A stretch of DNA of 64,000 nucleotides from contig DEMN01000012.1 of NCBI GenBank assembly GCA_002359215.1, forward strand, positions 419,669 to 483,668, in the 5' to 3' direction. Shown one piece after another: positions 14,853-23,625 of this stretch. Below the pieces are notes generated by a model. The model was given only the letters and a program-made list of their open reading frames with translations. It made no database searches and was not told the origin of the DNA. The position numbers were made by a program, and so were the translations under genes. The DNA is from Flavobacteriales bacterium UBA2669 (GTDB lineage Bacteria; Bacteroidota; Bacteroidia; Flavobacteriales_E; Vicingaceae). Positions within the stretch are counted from its first letter, which is position 1. Every line of letters starts with the position of its first letter.

Positions 14853-17800
14853 ATGAAAAAAACTAACATTTTATTATTGTTGATGCTTGTTTTTGTGTCA
14901 GCAACATTCTCTCAGTTAACACCTTTAAAAAATACAAACCAGCTTAATAATAGTTCAACATCAGAGTCGTGTGGTTTTGACCATATGCATGATATGTTGT
15001 TAAGCTCTAACGCTGATTATCGCCAGAGGACGGAAGACTTTAACAATTTTATGAAATCTTACAATGCTCCAAAAAGTGGGGCAACTTATGTTGTTCCGGT
15101 AGTTGTTCATGTAATGCATAAAGGAGAAGCAGTTGGAACAGGAAGTAATATAAGTGAGGTAGATATTAATCAAGGGATTTTACAATTAAATGAAAGATTT
15201 AGAAAAATACCAGGCAGTTTAGGAGATGGAAATGGTGTTGATGTTGATATAGAGTTCGCTTTAGCCGTTAGAGATCCTAATGGAAATTGCACTAATGGGA
15301 TAGTTAGAGTGGATATGACGGGAAATTCAACTTACATGAATTTTGGAGTAAGAGCTCAAACATCCAATGGAATTACAGATGCTGCTTTAAAGGCTACTAG
15401 TAGATGGAATACACTTGAATATTATAACATTTATTTAGTTTCAGAAATTGACGATAATGAATGTGGTTTTGGGATTCAGGGATATGCTTATTTTGCATCA
15501 GCTCATGGCCAATCTTATGACGGAATGGTTCAATTAGGGTGTAAATTTGCACAATCAGGAAATACAACATTAACCCATGAGTTAGGTCATGCAATGAATT
15601 TGTACCATACTTTTGAGGGAGATAATAATGGAAACTCTTGTCCTTCTAATACTAACTGCTCTTCTCAAGGAGATAGATGTTGTGATACCCCACCTCACAT
15701 AAGAAGTGCTAGCAATTGTGTAACTGGTACAAACTCTTGTGACGGAGGTAGTTCAAAAGAATTGTTTATTCATAATTATATGGATTATTCTTCTGATGCT
15801 TGTCAGAGTGAATTTACAGCAGACCAAAAAGCAAGAGCAAATGCTGCTATTTCAGTAACAAGAGCTTCTTATTTAGCTGCTAATGGTAATATGAGTTTAG
15901 TTCCGCCATCTACTGCTGGAGTAGATTTTAGTGTTAGCAGTAGTGTTGTTTGTTTAGGGAGTCCGGTAACTTTTTATGATGAATCAACATGTATTCCTAA
16001 TACCTATCAAAATGGAGGCTGGCCAAATATTAGTTTTTTATGGACTTTTGATGATGGGGTAAATACTCCAATTACTTCAACAGATCAAAACCCAACTATT
16101 AATTTTGCACAAGCAGGATCTTATGATGTAACACTTCAAATTACTAATGGTAGTGGAACAACTAGTTTAACCAAACCTGGCTTTGTTTCCGTTGCAAATG
16201 GAGTTCAATCTTCAACTTGTCAAAATACTTCTAGTAATACTGGAAATTTTGGTTATGCCATATCAAAAGTTGTTTTTAATACAATGAGTGCTACATCATC
16301 CTCAGGAACAAATGGAGGTTGGCAAGATTTAACTTGCTCTAAAAACACCCAAGTTACACAAGGTCAAAATTATAATTTGGAAGTTACTGTAAATGCAGGA
16401 AATAGTGGTTTAGGATTACAGTTTAGAGTATATATTGATTATAACGATGATGGAGCTTACACAGCAGGTGAGTTAGTATTAAGTAATTCTATTACAGATA
16501 ATACATCTCAAACATTTACTACTTCGGTGAATATTCCATTAACATCAACAACAGGTCAGTTATTACGTTTGAGAGCCATTTCGGATGGAGGTACATTAGC
16601 AAGTGGTTGTGAATCTCCTTTATTAGTTGGTGATGTAGAAGATTATGGTGTTTATATAAATCCATCAGGTGTTCCACCGGTAGCAGATTTTAGCGGAAGC
16701 CCAACCACCTTATGCGAAGGCAATACAGTAAGTTTTACTGATTTAAGCACCAATACGCCTACCTCATGGAGTTGGACATTTGCAGGAGGGACACCATCAA
16801 GTTCCACAGCACAAAATCCAACAATAACTTATAATACAGCAGGAACTTACCAAGTACAATTAACAGCCACCAACGCATTTGGAAATGATGTAGAAACCAA
16901 AGTGGGTTATATAACAGTAAATGGCGTGCCATCTAATGCAGGAGCCATAACAGGATCTGTTTCAGAATGTAATAATGCAACAGGAGTAAGTTATTCCATA
17001 GCAGCAGTAAATGGGACAACAAATTACACATGGACAGTACCAACAGGAGCAACAATAACAAGTGGACAAGGAACGACAGCTATCACAGTAAACTATGGAA
17101 CTAATAGCGGTAGTGTAACAGTAACGCCAAGCAACAGTTGTGGTAATGGAGGTTTAAGTAGTACAAGTGTAACGATAGCACCATGTGGTTCAGCACCGGT
17201 AGCAGAGTTTAGTGCAACTCCTAAAAATATTTGTGAAGGAGAAACGGTAAGTTTTACAGATTTAAGTAGCAATACACCTACCTCGTGGAGTTGGACATTT
17301 GTAGGAGGGACACCATCAAGTTCAACATCACAAAATCCAACAATAACTTATAATACGGCAGGAACCTATCAAGTACAGTTAACAGCAACTAATGCCGGTG
17401 GTAGCGATATTGAAACAAAATCTGCTTATATTACTGTTAGTGCTCCAACTGGAGTAATTCTTGATACTGCAAATATTAGAGTTCAAGATTGTGGTATTAC
17501 ATTGTCAAGTGCTACAAGTATTATTTTTGCAGATATAGTAGCTAATGCAACAGGGTATCAATTTGAAGTTACAAATACTTCGTTAGGATTTACCTATACC
17601 AGTCCGTGGTGGTACAATGCTAGGTGGATTAGGCTGATGGATATACCAGGTGTTCAGCCCAACACTACTTATAATGTTCGTGTAAAAGCAAAAAATGGAC
17701 GATGTGATTTTGGATATTATGGTGCATCTTGTGCTATAACTACTCATAGTAATCCTGTTTGGAATACTTCAGTTATTGATCCTCAATGTGGAATATCATT

Positions 17801-18347
17801 AAATGATATTAATTCTGTGATTTATGCTAAGCCTATTACAGGTGCTACTAATTATATATTTGAAATATCAAATACAACATTAGGTTATGTAAGAACTATA
17901 AATCTTACATTCCGATATGTTAGAATGTCTTGGTGGGCAAATTCTTTACAACCAAACACAACTTATGATATAAAAGTAAAAGTTATAGTTAATGGAATAA
18001 CGGGGAACTATAGTAAGGTTTGTCAAGTAACGACCCCATCTAGTTTCAGAATAAGTATACCTGATGATGAAATTCAATATGTTGAAAGCCTAACAAGTCC
18101 TATTCAACTAATCATTTATCCTAATCCAAGTCAAGGAGAGTTTGTTTATATGGAACTTAAAAGTTCAGAAGATATTTCAGAATTAATAGTTACAGATATA
18201 ACAGGAAAAGTGGTGCATCAACAAAATTTACAAGCAGATGATTATTATTCAACAGTAAGGTTTAATGAAAAATTAAATTCTGGTTTTTATTTTGTTACTG
18301 TTATTTCGGGTAGTCAAAAACAAACCAAAAAGTTAGTAGTAAAATAA
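14853..18347 (+). CDS. Secreted M43-like zinc metalloprotease with PKD and GEVED domains, T9SS type A signal
   Basis: 1164 aa from the ATG at 14853, where the signal peptide MKKTNILLLLMLVFVSA begins; an in-frame TTG at 14817 is an unlikely earlier start. Zinc site HELGHAMNLYH (His242, His246, His252) and a Met-turn in HNYMDYS, with paired Cys around DRCCDTPP, fit pappalysin/cytophagalysin-type M43 metzincins. Then a PKD-like domain, a GEVED domain (DYNDDGAYTAGE...DVEDYGVYI), PKD domains, two ~95-residue FN3-like repeats with QPNTTY, and a C-terminal type A sorting domain (IIYPNPSQGEF...KQTKKLVVK). It is exported by Sec and then T9SS to the surface or medium, and probably digests extracellular proteins. 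Confidence 0.9.
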   Translation: MKKTNILLLLMLVFVSATFSQLTPLKNTNQLNNSSTSESCGFDHMHDMLLSSNADYRQRTEDFNNFMKSYNAPKSGATYVVPVVVHVMHKGEAVGTGSNISEVDINQGILQLNERFRKIPGSLGDGNGVDVDIEFALAVRDPNGNCTNGIVRVDMTGNSTYMNFGVRAQTSNGITDAALKATSRWNTLEYYNIYLVSEIDDNECGFGIQGYAYFASAHGQSYDGMVQLGCKFAQSGNTTLTHELGHAMNLYHTFEGDNNGNSCPSNTNCSSQGDRCCDTPPHIRSASNCVTGTNSCDGGSSKELFIHNYMDYSSDACQSEFTADQKARANAAISVTRASYLAANGNMSLVPPSTAGVDFSVSSSVVCLGSPVTFYDESTCIPNTYQNGGWPNISFLWTFDDGVNTPITSTDQNPTINFAQAGSYDVTLQITNGSGTTSLTKPGFVSVANGVQSSTCQNTSSNTGNFGYAISKVVFNTMSATSSSGTNGGWQDLTCSKNTQVTQGQNYNLEVTVNAGNSGLGLQFRVYIDYNDDGAYTAGELVLSNSITDNTSQTFTTSVNIPLTSTTGQLLRLRAISDGGTLASGCESPLLVGDVEDYGVYINPSGVPPVADFSGSPTTLCEGNTVSFTDLSTNTPTSWSWTFAGGTPSSSTAQNPTITYNTAGTYQVQLTATNAFGNDVETKVGYITVNGVPSNAGAITGSVSECNNATGVSYSIAAVNGTTNYTWTVPTGATITSGQGTTAITVNYGTNSGSVTVTPSNSCGNGGLSSTSVTIAPCGSAPVAEFSATPKNICEGETVSFTDLSSNTPTSWSWTFVGGTPSSSTSQNPTITYNTAGTYQVQLTATNAGGSDIETKSAYITVSAPTGVILDTANIRVQDCGITLSSATSIIFADIVANATGYQFEVTNTSLGFTYTSPWWYNARWIRLMDIPGVQPNTTYNVRVKAKNGRCDFGYYGASCAITTHSNPVWNTSVIDPQCGISLNDINSVIYAKPITGATNYIFEISNTTLGYVRTINLTFRYVRMSWWANSLQPNTTYDIKVKVIVNGITGNYSKVCQVTTPSSFRISIPDDEIQYVESLTSPIQLIIYPNPSQGEFVYMELKSSEDISELIVTDITGKVVHQQNLQADDYYSTVRFNEKLNSGFYFVTVISGSQKQTKKLVVK
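16731..17396 (+). repeat. Near-identical PKD repeat pair inside the M43 gene
   Basis: About 145 nt from 16731 recurs 519 nt further on, from 17250, nearly unchanged at the DNA level (for example GGAGGGACACCATCAAGTT in both). Each copy encodes the PKD core TPTSWSWTF and GGTPSSST. DNA similarity above what the protein needs points to recent intragenic duplication or gene conversion. Confidence 0.7.
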
Positions 18348-18370
18348 TTTCTTTAGAAAAATTAATTAAG

Positions 18371-18407
18371 GTCCCACGTCTATTTTTTTAGTCTGGGACT
18401 TTTTTTT
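18371..18407. terminator. Bidirectional terminator between the M43 and DUF423 genes
   Basis: GTCCCA (18371-18376) pairs with TGGGAC (18394-18399), with T runs on both strands. The last codons of the DUF423 gene, including its TAG at 18382-18380, lie within the hairpin. Confidence 0.65.
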
Positions 18408-18784
18408 AATCCTCCTAACAAAATAAATATCCATCCAATTATAATTAAACCTCCACCAATTGGAGTAAGTGGAGCTAAGTATTTTAAAGATTCAATACCC
18501 AACATGTTTTTTAGTGTAAGTAAATAAATCGATCCTGAAAATAGTATTACTCCCCAAAATATAAAATGTGCAGCTCTATTAAAAAAAATATGATTTATTT
18601 TTAAGGTGATAATAAATAAAAACATTAAAACTAATGCATGATACATTTGATAACGCACTCCGGTTTCAAATGAAATAAGTTGTTTGGGTGTTAATACTTC
18701 TTTTAAAGCATGGGCTCCAAACGCTCCAAGAATTACGGCTAATCCACCTAAGATAGAGCCTTTTATTAGCATAGATTTTTTCAT
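18380..18784 (-). CDS. DUF423 membrane protein
   Basis: 134 aa, with four hydrophobic helices. Family sequence GAFGAHALKE near residue 22 and FETGVRYQMYHALVLM at about 40-55. Members (YwdK, YgdD) are small inner-membrane proteins of unknown function. Convergent with the M43 gene and divergent from the saccharopine dehydrogenase-like gene. Confidence 0.9.
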   Translation of the reverse strand: MKKSMLIKGSILGGLAVILGAFGAHALKEVLTPKQLISFETGVRYQMYHALVLMFLFIITLKINHIFFNRAAHFIFWGVILFSGSIYLLTLKNMLGIESLKYLAPLTPIGGGLIIIGWIFILLGGLKKSPRLKK

Positions 18785-18885
18785 TATATATATTAAAGTT
18801 TATTGTTAGTAAAATTCCCCATTTTTATGGAGATAAATTTTAAATTTTTAGCGAATTTCGAGTTTAATTGTTATAAAAAATTGTC

Positions 18886-20232
18886 ATGCGAAAAATTCTT
18901 ATCATAGGAGCGGGTAGATCAACGTCTTCTTTAATTCAGTATTTGTTGTTTAATGCAGAAAGTGAAAATTGGTTTGTAACCATTGCCGATCAATCTAAAG
19001 AATTGGCTTTGAAAGCAGCAAGTAATCATGAAAAAGCTAGAGCCATTGCTTTTGATGTGAGTAATGATGATGAGAGAAGCAGACTTGTTGATGAAAATGA
19101 TATTATTATTTCAATGCTTCCGGCACACATGCATATTGCTGTTGCTAAAGACTGTATCAGATTAAAAAAACATATGGTTACGGCTTCTTATGTTTCAAAA
19201 GAAATGAAAATTTTAAAACAAGATGCTATTGATGCAGGAGTAATTATTATGAATGAAATTGGTGTTGACCCTGGGATTGATCATCTTTCTGCTATGCGTT
19301 TAATAAATGAAATTAGAGAAAGAGGTGGTGCTTTAGAAGCTTTTGAGACTTTTACAGGAGGTTTGGTGGCTCCCGAGAGTGATAATAACCCTTGGAATTA
19401 TAAATTTACTTGGAATCCAAGAAATGTGGTGTTGGCAGGGCAGGGAACGGTAAAATTCATTCAGAATCATAAATACAAATACATTCCTTATCATAAATTG
19501 TTTAGAAGAACCGAAATTATTGATATTGATGGATATGGAAAATTTGAAGGTTATGCTAACAGAGATTCACTTCAGTATAGAGAAATTTATGGATTAAAAG
19601 ATATTCCTACCATGTATAGAGGTACACTTAGAAAACCTGGTTTTTGTCGTGCTTGGGATGTTTTTGTACAATTAGGAGCAACTGATGATTCTTATGTTAT
19701 GGAAGGATCTGAAAACATGACTAATAGAGAATTTATTAATTCATTTTTAGCTTATAATGAGTCGGATTCTGTTGAATTAAAATTTAAACATTACTTAAAT
19801 ATTCGCCAGGACGATGTAGATTTGTTTGATAAATTTGTTTGGTTAGGTATTTTTGAAAGTAATAAAATAGGTATAAAAGATGCTACACCTGCACAAATTC
19901 TTCAACATATTTTAGAACAAAAATTATCACTTTCTCCAAATGATAAAGATATGATAGTAATGTGGCACAGGTTTTTATTTAAACAAGATGGAAACTTTAA
20001 AGAAATTCATTCATCTATGGTAGTAAAAGGTGATGATCAAACTTATACTGCTATGGCAAAAACAGTGGGTTTGCCAGTAGCAATTGCTACAAAAATGATT
20101 TTAAATGATGTGATAAAAACTCCGGGAGTTCATGTACCTATATCAAAAGAGATTTACGATCCCATTTTAAATGAGTTAGAAAATTATGGAGTTCATTTTC
20201 AGGAGAAAGAAGTAACACCTCGTTTTTATTGA
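18886..20232 (+). CDS. Saccharopine dehydrogenase-family protein
   Basis: 448 aa. N-terminal Rossmann motif ILIIGAGRSTSSLIQYLL, then IISMLPAHMHIAVAKDCI and VTASYVSKEM typical of the family, MNEIGVDPGIDHLSAMRLI, and a C-terminal catalytic-fold domain. It could be a saccharopine reductase (lysine metabolism) or another amino-acid C-N dehydrogenase. No lysine-degradation gene sits beside it. The futalosine hydrolase gene follows by 38 nt. Confidence 0.85.
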   Translation: MRKILIIGAGRSTSSLIQYLLFNAESENWFVTIADQSKELALKAASNHEKARAIAFDVSNDDERSRLVDENDIIISMLPAHMHIAVAKDCIRLKKHMVTASYVSKEMKILKQDAIDAGVIIMNEIGVDPGIDHLSAMRLINEIRERGGALEAFETFTGGLVAPESDNNPWNYKFTWNPRNVVLAGQGTVKFIQNHKYKYIPYHKLFRRTEIIDIDGYGKFEGYANRDSLQYREIYGLKDIPTMYRGTLRKPGFCRAWDVFVQLGATDDSYVMEGSENMTNREFINSFLAYNESDSVELKFKHYLNIRQDDVDLFDKFVWLGIFESNKIGIKDATPAQILQHILEQKLSLSPNDKDMIVMWHRFLFKQDGNFKEIHSSMVVKGDDQTYTAMAKTVGLPVAIATKMILNDVIKTPGVHVPISKEIYDPILNELENYGVHFQEKEVTPRFY

Positions 20233-20270
20233 TTAATCCAATATTAAACCTGAAAATTAGAATTTAAGCC

Positions 20271-20951
20271 ATGAATGTTTTACTAGTATCAGCTACTTAT
20301 TTAGAAATTGAACCTTTACTTACACATTTTAAATTTATAAAACAATCTAACCAGAAGTTAAGACATTATGAATTTAAAAATCATAATATAGATGTGTTAA
20401 TTCCAGGAGTAGGAATGACCTTTACCGCTTATTGGTTAGGAAAAACTTTAACATCTAAAATGTACGATGTAGCTATAAATGTTGGTTTAGCAGGAACTTT
20501 TGATAACACTGTAAAAATAGGCGAGGTGGTGAATGTTATTTCTGATAGAATTTCGGAATTAGGTGCCGAAGATGGTGAACGATTTCTTTCCTTAATAGAT
20601 ATGGATTTGTTGCAGGATGAAGATTTTGAACTTCAAAATGGAGAAATGATAAATACTATTCCAGTTGAGAATAGATATTCTGAAATGTTGAAAAGAGTTA
20701 AAGGAATCACTGTAAATACAACTCATGGAGATGAAACTTCTATAGAAAAAGTAAAAAACTTATTTCAGCCACAAGTAGAATCTATGGAAGGTGCAGCATT
20801 TTTATATGCCTGTTTGTTAGAAGGAATTTCTTGTCTGCAAATTAGAGCTATATCTAACAAAGTAGAAAGAAGAAATAAAGATAACTGGGATATAAAGTTG
20901 GCAGTTAAAAATCTTACAGAAAAGTCTTTAGAGATAATAAAAACCTTATAA
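20271..20951 (+). CDS. mqnB: Futalosine hydrolase
   Basis: 226 aa, nucleoside-phosphorylase/hydrolase fold. MNVLLVSATYLEIEPLL, NVGLAGTF, ISELGAED and the ending VESMEGAAFLYACL...IRAISNKVERR match MqnB. It removes hypoxanthine from futalosine in the futalosine route to menaquinone, so this organism probably makes menaquinone that way. No other mqn gene is in the window. Its last 6 nt overlap the convergent pcm gene. Confidence 0.88.
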   Translation: MNVLLVSATYLEIEPLLTHFKFIKQSNQKLRHYEFKNHNIDVLIPGVGMTFTAYWLGKTLTSKMYDVAINVGLAGTFDNTVKIGEVVNVISDRISELGAEDGERFLSLIDMDLLQDEDFELQNGEMINTIPVENRYSEMLKRVKGITVNTTHGDETSIEKVKNLFQPQVESMEGAAFLYACLLEGISCLQIRAISNKVERRNKDNWDIKLAVKNLTEKSLEIIKTL

Positions 20952-21596
20952 ATCTCTACCTTTTTCTTTTAAAAGAGGCACAAACCTAAATGCTCCTAAA
21001 TCTGTAGTTTTAAAATTATCCTCATCAATTTTTACTATTTTTTTCATGATTTGATGATCTTCATTATTAACAGGAATAACCATAATTCCGCCAACAGCAA
21101 GTTGTTTTAGTAAATCTTCTGGCGCATAAGGAGCTCCCGCAGTTACAATAATTTTATTAAAAGGAGCATAGGTAGGTAAACCAAGGTAGCCATCCCCATA
21201 AAAAAGTTTGGCATTATAACCCAATTTAGGAAGAAATTCTTTGGTTCGGTCGAACAGTGCTTTTTGTCGTTCAATAGAAAAGACCTTAGCTCCTAACTCT
21301 AACAAAACAGCAGTTTGATAACCAGAACCTGTTCCTATTTCTAATACTTTATCTCTTGGTTGAATTTCTAAAGTTTGAGATTGAAAAGCAACTGTATAAG
21401 GTTGAGAAATGGTTTGACCTGATCCTATAGGAAAAGGTTTATCCTCATAAGCAAATTGATGAAGAGCAGTGTCAGCAATAAATAAATGTCTTGGAATTTT
21501 ACTTATAGCATCCAATACTTTGGTATCTGTAATACCTTTTTTTGATAAAATTTCTGTTAATTTATTTCTTAAACCTTTGTGCCTATAACTATCCAT
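20946..21596 (-). CDS. pcm: Protein-L-isoaspartate O-methyltransferase
   Basis: 216 aa from the ATG at 21596; an in-frame TTG at 21614 would add 6 residues. SAM-dependent repair of isoaspartyl residues in damaged proteins. Motifs: PFPIGSGQTISQPYTVAFQS (substrate loop with the catalytic Ser/Thr region), VLEIGTGSGYQTAVL (SAM motif I), and FNKIIVTAGAPYAPEDLL. Normal length, cytoplasmic. The end overlaps mqnB by 6 nt tail to tail. Confidence 0.93.
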   Translation of the reverse strand: MDSYRHKGLRNKLTEILSKKGITDTKVLDAISKIPRHLFIADTALHQFAYEDKPFPIGSGQTISQPYTVAFQSQTLEIQPRDKVLEIGTGSGYQTAVLLELGAKVFSIERQKALFDRTKEFLPKLGYNAKLFYGDGYLGLPTYAPFNKIIVTAGAPYAPEDLLKQLAVGGIMVIPVNNEDHQIMKKIVKIDEDNFKTTDLGAFRFVPLLKEKGRDL

Positions 21597-21727
21597 ATCT
21601 ATTTTTATTAACAACTACAAAGTAAGTATTCTTTAACTTAAAAATGATAAAAAAAGGAAGCTATATTATTAAAATTTGAGTGTTAATAAGAATTTATTTT
21701 ATCAAACACAAGCTAGTAAGTATGGAT

Positions 21728-21735
21728 TATTTTTG
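21728..21735 (+). promoter_or_regulatory. -7 box of the Gfo/Idh/MocA gene
   Basis: TATTTTTG, an exact TAnnTTTG match, 16 nt before the ATG at 21752. No -33 TTTG at the expected distance. Confidence 0.45.
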
Positions 21736-21751
21736 TTTTAAAATTATTTAG

Positions 21752-22687
21752 ATGTTAAAGATAGGTCTTGTAGGTTCAGCATATTTAATAGAAAAGCATA
21801 TTGATTCTATTATTAAGTCAATTAATTTTGAATTAGTTGGTTATTACAATGTAAATGCAAACAACGGTAGTAAGCTACCTACATCTATTAAAAATCAATA
21901 TGAATTTTATGATCTAAATGAATTATTACATCAAACACAATTGATTTATTTATTTAGTCTTCCTGAAGATATCAGAATGTCTGTAACTATTCAGATAATA
22001 AAGTCTGCGAATCATCTTTTAGTAGATAAGTCTAATATAAAATCAACTATAGAAGCAAAGCAATTACTCGATTTAGCAGAAGAAGCTGGTGTAATTACTC
22101 AAATGAGTAATATATCAGCATTATCGCCTTTATATAAAGCATCAAAAGAATATCTTACTCAACCAATATTAATAGAATCGGTTACTAATATTCATTATAA
22201 AAATAAATCAGCTTATTTGCTTAACGATTTATTAAGTGATGAGTTGAGTATGATAATTAATACGGTTAATGCTAATTTAAAAAAGGTAACAACAATTGGT
22301 GTAGATGTTTCTAATAGGTTTCCAGAAGTAATTAACGCTTTGTTAGAGTTTGATAATGGGTGTAATGCATCTATTACTATTAATACTGTTGCTGATGATG
22401 ATAAGAAAAACATCATTTTTTATACTGCTGGAGGAACAACCGCAATTGATTTTTTAGATAATAAAATAAAGAAAGTTTACGCTTTAGATAATCAACAAGA
22501 TTTTTCTGAAAAAGAGGTTAAAATAATGGATAGTAGCCAGTTATGTGTTGAATTGACGGCTGTTTCAGAAAGTATAAAACAACAAAAAAGTTTATCAATA
22601 GACTTGCATGATATGCTTAAAATTCATGAGATTCTCAATAAAATTTCAGAAAAGCTAAAAATTAACCTCTCTTTAGTTCAAGATTGA
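21752..22687 (+). CDS. Divergent Gfo/Idh/MocA-family oxidoreductase
   Basis: 311 aa. The N-terminal Rossmann fold starts MLKIGLVGSAYLIEKHID. The second half is the alpha/beta dimerisation domain (ALLEFDNGCNASITINT). The usual E-K-P motif is replaced by LLVDKSNIK, keeping only the Lys, so the chemistry may differ or be lost. Family members act on sugars or sugar nucleotides. It opens a group of envelope/polysaccharide genes (lipoprotein, sugar transferase, lipoprotein). Confidence 0.7.
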   Translation: MLKIGLVGSAYLIEKHIDSIIKSINFELVGYYNVNANNGSKLPTSIKNQYEFYDLNELLHQTQLIYLFSLPEDIRMSVTIQIIKSANHLLVDKSNIKSTIEAKQLLDLAEEAGVITQMSNISALSPLYKASKEYLTQPILIESVTNIHYKNKSAYLLNDLLSDELSMIINTVNANLKKVTTIGVDVSNRFPEVINALLEFDNGCNASITINTVADDDKKNIIFYTAGGTTAIDFLDNKIKKVYALDNQQDFSEKEVKIMDSSQLCVELTAVSESIKQQKSLSIDLHDMLKIHEILNKISEKLKINLSLVQD

Positions 22688-22695
22688 TATTTTTG
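22688..22695 (+). promoter_or_regulatory. -7 box of the lipoprotein/sugar transferase operon
   Basis: TATTTTTG, an exact TAnnTTTG match, starting right at the end of the preceding gene and 48 nt before the TTG start at 22744. Confidence 0.5.
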
Positions 22696-22743
22696 TACAA
22701 TAATTAATGTTGATTTAACGTTAAGAGTTTAATTTTTTCAAAT

Positions 22744-23625
22744 TTGCATTACATCAAAAAAAATAGATTAGTCAATGCATTTAAAACAGTTTTTTATATT
22801 ACTGTTTTAATGTCAATTGTGAGTTGTTCTAAAGATAATTTTGAAGCAAAAATTCCGGCTTATATTACCATAGATAAATTTACGGTAACTTCAAACTATG
22901 CTATTCATGGCTCAAGTTCTTCCAATATTACTGATGTTTGGGTTTACATTAATGATGATTTAGTAGGAACTTATGAATTACCGGCAAGATTTCCAGTTCT
23001 GAAGGAAGGAACTTACAATGTTAAATTCTATGCAGGAATTAAGGATAATGGTGTGAGTGGATTAAGAGAACGTTATCTGTTTTATACTGCACATGAAGAG
23101 CAAATAACCTTTGAGAAAGGAAATGAAATAAAAGTAGAGCCTCAAATAACCTATATAAGCAGCACTCAAACAGCTTGGCTTGAAGATTTTGAATCTCCTG
23201 CAACTTCATTTACTTATACGACAGGAAGTGACACTACAATAAATAAAGTGAACACAGATGTTTTTGAAGGAAATGCTTCTGGACAAGTTTACCTACAATC
23301 TTACATGGATTTTTTTGAAGCTAAATCTCCTGCCTTTTCAAATGTTTCATCAATAGGTAGTCCTGTTTATCTAGAATTAAACTTTAAAACGAATGAACCT
23401 ATTTTAGTTGGACTAAAAACAGATGATGATAATATTGGAATTGTGAATTTAAATACAACCTCTACATGGAAAAAAATATATATTAATTTAACTCCAGCTA
23501 TTAGTCAGAAACCTGCTAATACTAACTTTTATGTGTTTTTTGGAATCCAATCTTCTGCTTCGAGTCCTTTTCAAACATCTAACCCTGAATTTTATTTAGA
23601 TAACATTAAAATATTACATTATTAA
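22744..23625 (+). CDS. Lipoprotein of unknown function
   Basis: 293 aa. The start is TTG at 22744; an in-frame TAA lies seven codons upstream and no ATG precedes the signal. Signal VFYITVLMSIVSCSKDNF with a lipobox Cys. The N-terminal half is beta-rich (a small domain with ITDVWVYINDDLVGTYELP). The second half starts at LEDFESPATSF and resembles a carbohydrate-binding or jelly-roll module ending FYLDNIKILHY. Function unknown. Its stop overlaps the ATG of the sugar transferase by one base, so they form an operon. Confidence 0.75.
   Translation: MHYIKKNRLVNAFKTVFYITVLMSIVSCSKDNFEAKIPAYITIDKFTVTSNYAIHGSSSSNITDVWVYINDDLVGTYELPARFPVLKEGTYNVKFYAGIKDNGVSGLRERYLFYTAHEEQITFEKGNEIKVEPQITYISSTQTAWLEDFESPATSFTYTTGSDTTINKVNTDVFEGNASGQVYLQSYMDFFEAKSPAFSNVSSIGSPVYLELNFKTNEPILVGLKTDDDNIGIVNLNTTSTWKKIYINLTPAISQKPANTNFYVFFGIQSSASSPFQTSNPEFYLDNIKILHY

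Noticed and set aside
15576..15608. Asn in place of Gly in the M43 motif HELGHAMNLYH as a broken active site
   Set aside because: All three zinc His and the catalytic Glu are present, and Asn at this position is common in Bacteroidota M43-like proteases.
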